From: an uncultured Opitutales bacterium
GTDB lineage: Bacteria; Verrucomicrobiota; Verrucomicrobiia; Opitutales; UBA2995
DNA: 42,251 nucleotides
Direction of reading: 5' to 3'
Assembly (NCBI GenBank): GCA_938075565.1
Contig: CALJGU010000298.1
Location: 1-42,251, forward strand
This document shows positions 38,213-42,251 of the stretch, one piece after another (the first letter of the stretch is position 1; every line of letters begins with the position of its first letter). Position numbers and translations under genes: made by a program. The notes beneath the pieces are model-generated. The model did not search any database. It had not been told where the DNA came from and saw only the letters and a program-made list of their open reading frames with translations.

Positions 38213-40075
38213 CTAATCTAAGCTGGCAAGATACTGCCCCAATTCAATCGTTTCTTGTCGACTGAGAACTACTGGAACTTGGAGGTACTGACCTCTTGCT
38301 TCGAGATCAATCAGTTCGGTTTTTCTTCCAGCTTCCTGTGTTAATGCAGTATAAAGATTGGTGTAAAAAGATTCATCCCAAGTAGCGACTTGCGAATCAT
38401 TGCTTAAAGACATGTTTGCTTTGGGCTCAGATTGGAACCAATCAATAAACCCTTCAGTATCAACGAGGAGGTCCTCTAGGTGGTGAGCCCGCAACGCTTC
38501 GTTAACCCTCTCCTCCCATGCTTTCTTGGAGTAAGAGACTTTCTTAATTCGAGCTTGGCATTCTATCGACACAGATTCTGGAGCATCCTCCAAATTAAAT
38601 GCCAGGGAGACGCGGCTACTTTCAAAGCCCTTCCGCCAACCGATGAGGTTAAGATTACCGGGGAAAATAGTGATGCGTTTTTCTTTGAATTGTTCCGGTG
38701 CGAGTTTACCAGGAATGCATACCCAAGTTTCACCGTCAGATTCTACAGTTACCTCAAGCGGTTTTAGCTGTGATTCCAACTGGGTAGATAATGTAAGGAA
38801 ATGTTCATCAAAGTCTTTACGATTCTGGAGCACATTCTGAGCTTCGATCATAACAGACCTTGCATGAATAAATTCACGAGCTTCAAGATGATGCTTTAAG
38901 AGAGCTCGATATTGCTCCACCTGCTTTTTACCGACCAATTGTATGAGCGCTTCCTCCCAGCCAATGCGAGCTTCTCTATGAACAGGATCGACATTGAGTA
39001 TGTGTCGGTAGGTTTTAACGGCGGTATCCCATTGCCCAAGGTCAGCCAGGATAGCTGCTCGGTCCATCAGGCGAGTGACCTCTTCATTTCTAAGCGCTTT
39101 CCGTGCCCTAAAAATTCGTTCATCCAGTCCAGGTAGCCCGGGGGCTTTTGCCCGAACTTCAAAATAAAGTTTTAAACTCTCTTTCAGCTCCCGACGTTCG
39201 TAGTGACGATCTGCTTCAACAATCAGCGGATAATTAGTCAGCTCCATATTCGTATCTGTCTCTTCCAGTACAGAAACGGCAAACTCCTCGTCAGGTTCCA
39301 GCACCAGTTCACTCTCGAGTAACTCCGTCTCACGGCTTCGTTCGGTTTCAATCAATTGAAGACCGGCCATGGCATCTTCTGAGTCAGGGATAGCAGTGAG
39401 CACGTCGTTGAACAGCGCTGAAGCTTTGTCTAAATTGCCTTGTTCAAACTGGTCGTAGGCTTCATTAAACTTGTTGTTTAGAATTTCAGAGGATTGAGCC
39501 TTCACCAGATTCAAGGTATCCAAGGCTTTTGCAAAAGTCTGAATGGCAACGATCCAATCCTTGGAAATCAATGCATTGTACCCCTCATTCGCCATTTCAA
39601 TGGCCTGCAGGTAAGTCGACTCAACTAGTATGATTTCGCTAGAGAGAGACTGAGAGAACTCTGTGTAACGAGCTTCCATTTCAGTGGCCCTCTCCTGGCC
39701 TAACCCTTCGTCGATAAGCGGGTTTAACTCATTAAGCACACGTTCGAATGAATAGAAGGCAGGAGCCCAGTTCTCTTCTCCCCAATGCGCTTCACCCAAC
39801 TGGAGTATCTGCTGCAAATTTTCCTGCTCTTCAACTGAGAGGATTTCGTTCACCACCAGTAGATCCCCAAACCGACCGAAGGCCTGATGGGCCTTTTCTC
39901 GGGTCGAGCCAACCATTTCAGCCGTTACATTCAGATCACGGCCATTCGCATCGAGATACACTGTAGGACTCACAGTGGTACGACTGACTTCCTCTACGGT
40001 ACGCATGACCCAAACCGCACCAGAAATGAGGATCGCAAAGAATAATATCGGAAATAGGAGGTGCCCAAGTTTCAT
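38213..40075 (-). CDS. TM-anchored TPR-repeat protein of unknown function
   Basis: N-terminal LLFPILFFAILISGAVWVM; TPR-like helices (WDTAVKTYRHILNVDPVHREARIGWEEALIQL). Confidence 0.7.
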   Translation of the reverse strand: MKLGHLLFPILFFAILISGAVWVMRTVEEVSRTTVSPTVYLDANGRDLNVTAEMVGSTREKAHQAFGRFGDLLVVNEILSVEEQENLQQILQLGEAHWGEENWAPAFYSFERVLNELNPLIDEGLGQERATEMEARYTEFSQSLSSEIILVESTYLQAIEMANEGYNALISKDWIVAIQTFAKALDTLNLVKAQSSEILNNKFNEAYDQFEQGNLDKASALFNDVLTAIPDSEDAMAGLQLIETERSRETELLESELVLEPDEEFAVSVLEETDTNMELTNYPLIVEADRHYERRELKESLKLYFEVRAKAPGLPGLDERIFRARKALRNEEVTRLMDRAAILADLGQWDTAVKTYRHILNVDPVHREARIGWEEALIQLVGKKQVEQYRALLKHHLEAREFIHARSVMIEAQNVLQNRKDFDEHFLTLSTQLESQLKPLEVTVESDGETWVCIPGKLAPEQFKEKRITIFPGNLNLIGWRKGFESSRVSLAFNLEDAPESVSIECQARIKKVSYSKKAWEERVNEALRAHHLEDLLVDTEGFIDWFQSEPKANMSLSNDSQVATWDESFYTNLYTALTQEAGRKTELIDLEARGQYLQVPVVLSRQETIELGQYLASLD

Positions 40076-40291
40076 ACAGAGCTGCAGACGGATGGAGAAA
40101 AGATGGCGGCGAGTATGGAAGTTTTAACTAGCTGTGCGATATCAAAATACCCGCCCTTTTGTTGGAAGAATCACTGCTTCCAGCCAAAATCCGGCCATAC
40201 AGGCGCAGTATTGAAAAACGCCCTGAAATCTGAACCTCACCCGCATTCCTGAAAATTTCACTTGCCGATCCAGAGGAAGCCCTGTCTTTTC

Positions 40292-40846
40292 CTAACTCGA
40301 TTCTCCACACAAACGTATGTCCACAAGCTTAAAACCACTCTTTAAACTCAACCGTAAAGCACTCGCTTGTGAAGTGGCGATGTATGTATGTAATACTTGG
40401 ACCCACACACGACCCGAGCAGGCGACTCGGAACCAGACCTGATAGGTATAACTGGATACGATTTTTTCGAAGACCCTGCTCAAAAAAGAGCAGGGTTTTT
40501 TGTTTTTCGGATTTAACCTCCCCCACAACGAAACATGCCCACCATTCCATTCTATCAAAACCTTTGCGGCATCGGATAGGTTAACATCGCAAGCCAGTGC
40601 AACGAAACTTACCACATCGCCACTCTCACCGGTTGCGTGGTCCTTGAACTTTCTACCGTCATCATAGACTGAGAAACTAGGTGACCTGTCTTCTCGGAAG
40701 GGTGATTTACAGGACTTCCCAGGTGACCCCGGTAATACTAGTCGATGCCAGGCGTCGTGTATGTCGATTGTTTCTTTAGCCCGATGTAAGGGGCTGTCCA
40801 GGTCGATCATTAAGAGCCTCCTTTCCCTGCAAATAAGGTCGACCAA
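40292..40846 (-). pseudogene. Truncated CHC2/DnaG-N-like primase domain protein with degenerate C-terminus
   Basis: CKSPFREDRSPSFSVYDDGRKFKDHATGESGDVVSFVALACDVNLSDAAKVLIE; sequence after about residue 100 has no recognisable domain. Confidence 0.55.
40474..40502 (+). terminator. Strong intrinsic terminator on the + strand
   Basis: CCCTGCTC-AAAAAA-GAGCAGGG-TTTTTTG. Confidence 0.8.
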
Positions 40847-40944
40847 ACTTGCCCTATATGGGCATGGATGATCTTACTAGGGGTATTGGTCTCGTGGAGA
40901 ATTTCAGGGCACATAACCCAAAGAAAATCCCGTTTGCCCACTCC

Positions 40945-40980
40945 GGGGGTGCATGGATATTACACTATGCGACCCCCTTT
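40945..40980. repeat. Inverted repeat in the degenerate region
   Basis: GGGGGT-G-CAT ... ATG-CG-ACCCCC-TTT. Confidence 0.45.
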
Positions 40981-41148
40981 CTAGTAGCTTCGCCTATAAC
41001 GGCAACTAGCTGACGTTTTTCATCCCACTCACAGGGTTGCCTGAGTGTCCGGGACAGCGATCGTATTGAGTTACTGCGAGAACTGAACGCCGTCGCGAAT
41101 ATCCATATGAAGCCATGCTCCGGGTAAGCAACTTGTCTGTAGCTTGCT

Positions 41149-41343
41149 TTGCGTTGGACGCGTTTAGCTATTTCGGGATCGGACAATGCTGAGGACCTGT
41201 TCGACCATTTCAACGATCCGCGCGAATTCAACAATATTGCCAACAACCCTGGAAGCCCCGCCATTATCAAGCGCCTATCGAAAGCTATTCCCACAGCCCC
41301 AACCCCAAGCATGCCCAAGCGCATGAAACCGGGCGACCAATAA
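41149..41343 (+). pseudogene. Relic of a sulfatase C-terminus
   Basis: RWTRLAISGSDNAEDLFDHFNDPREFNNIANNPGSPAIIKRLSKAIPTAPTPSMPKR resembles the ELYDHxxDPxEWxNLAxxPxxxxIxxxLxxxLP tail of sulfatases; no catalytic part upstream. Confidence 0.6.
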
Positions 41344-41570
41344 GAGTTGCTAGCGAAACATTTCAAAGCCGGGAGTTTCGCACAAAAACAGGTCCAGAAC
41401 AAAACAGCTGCCCCGGTAGAAGCGAAACCCTCTTCAAAGAGTCGCTCATCAACAGCACCGACCTAGCTCTTTGCAACCCACCCATCCGTATATGGGCTAC
41501 TATAAAGTATTTTCACTATCAGTACAGCCTTGATATCCAATTATTCTAGTGAGAGGCTTCCCCCTCACCT

Positions 41571-42251
41571 ATGGCATTCCATGAAACCAAACGTAGAATA
41601 AAGTCTCTGGTAGGCATTTTTCTGCAAGGAAACCTTACTGATAAAATTCGTCTTCTGTGGCAGGTGTTTGTAAAAAATATTCGGGAGCTGCGCGTAAAGT
41701 TATTCATCAAACAACTCCACGGGCCAAAGGTATTATCTTTAAAATCCAATGAGGTAGCTGTCCTGTGTCTCTATCGAGATGGTATGTCCTACTTACCATA
41801 TTTCCTGAACTATCACCGAAAACTAGGAGTCGCTCACTTTGTTTTCATAGACAACGGATCGAAGGATCAATCCATGGAATTCATTAAAGCTCAGCCCGAC
41901 ACCACTCTTTACCATAGCCGCCTATCTTTTCGAGATTACAAATTGTCATTCAAAAATTTCTTATGCGAATCGTATGGCAAAATGAACTGGGGTCTACTTT
42001 TGGACATCGACGAGTTTTTTGACTTTCCGAACTCAGATCGTATAAGCCTAAGTAAGTTTATCTCCTACCTGGAAGAAACGGATGCAACAGCTGTCCTGGC
42101 AAACATGCTGGATCTGTTTTCAGAACATCCGATTCTGGATAAGCTTGAAGAAGGCGAGGATCTATCAGCTACATATAAATTCTATGATCTGACCCAACTA
42201 AACAAAGAAGACTATGCCCTCTTATTTGGACGGACGAACCAACTGGACAAT
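41571..42251 (+). CDS. Glycosyltransferase, GT2/GT92-like, partial (runs off the window)
   Basis: Not in the ORF track. Open frame from ATG 41571: EVAVLCLYRDGMSYLPYFLNYHRKLGVAHFVFIDNGSKDQSMEFIKAQPDTTLYHSRLSFRDYKLSFKNFLCESYGKMNWGLLLDIDEFFDF. Confidence 0.82.
   Translation, partial: MAFHETKRRIKSLVGIFLQGNLTDKIRLLWQVFVKNIRELRVKLFIKQLHGPKVLSLKSNEVAVLCLYRDGMSYLPYFLNYHRKLGVAHFVFIDNGSKDQSMEFIKAQPDTTLYHSRLSFRDYKLSFKNFLCESYGKMNWGLLLDIDEFFDFPNSDRISLSKFISYLEETDATAVLANMLDLFSEHPILDKLEEGEDLSATYKFYDLTQLNKEDYALLFGRTNQLDN

Noticed and set aside
40965-41402. 145-aa minus ORF
   Set aside because: Opposite the sulfatase relic, with no recognisable domain; probably spurious

Overview
This 42.25-kb window looks like a bacterial chromosome of Verrucomicrobiota/Opitutae type (taxon inferred from protein flavour only). 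Most of it is dense housekeeping content: tRNA-Arg(CCT), rpsR, a Sua5/TsaC-type gene, hisC, two RNA methyltransferases, glyS, def, a gamma-carbonic anhydrase and metH. Accessory modules are: an exopolysaccharide export operon (beta-barrel / SLBB export protein / BY-kinase), an ECF sigma factor with a VWA protein, an oleC/oleD pair, vapBC, a DUF6250 + beta-propeller protein, and an uncharacterised membrane pair at 28.9-32.0 kb. That pair carries sequence signatures reminiscent of MotA/TolQ/ExbB plus MotB/TolR/ExbD and is the best candidate for an undescribed system. Other observations: (i) four intergenic REPIN-like inverted repeats with different sequences, all starting with GTAG, one with only compensatory substitutions between its arms; (ii) four genes between 12.1 and 22.1 kb interrupted by single lesions (an Hcp-like secreted protein, DUF898, M48 peptidase, and an 'RGIGPSM' protein), which are either real pseudogenes or sequence errors; (iii) a degenerate stretch at 40.1-41.5 kb with a primase-like fragment and a sulfatase C-terminal relic. 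All assignments come from reading the sequence; no searches were run.
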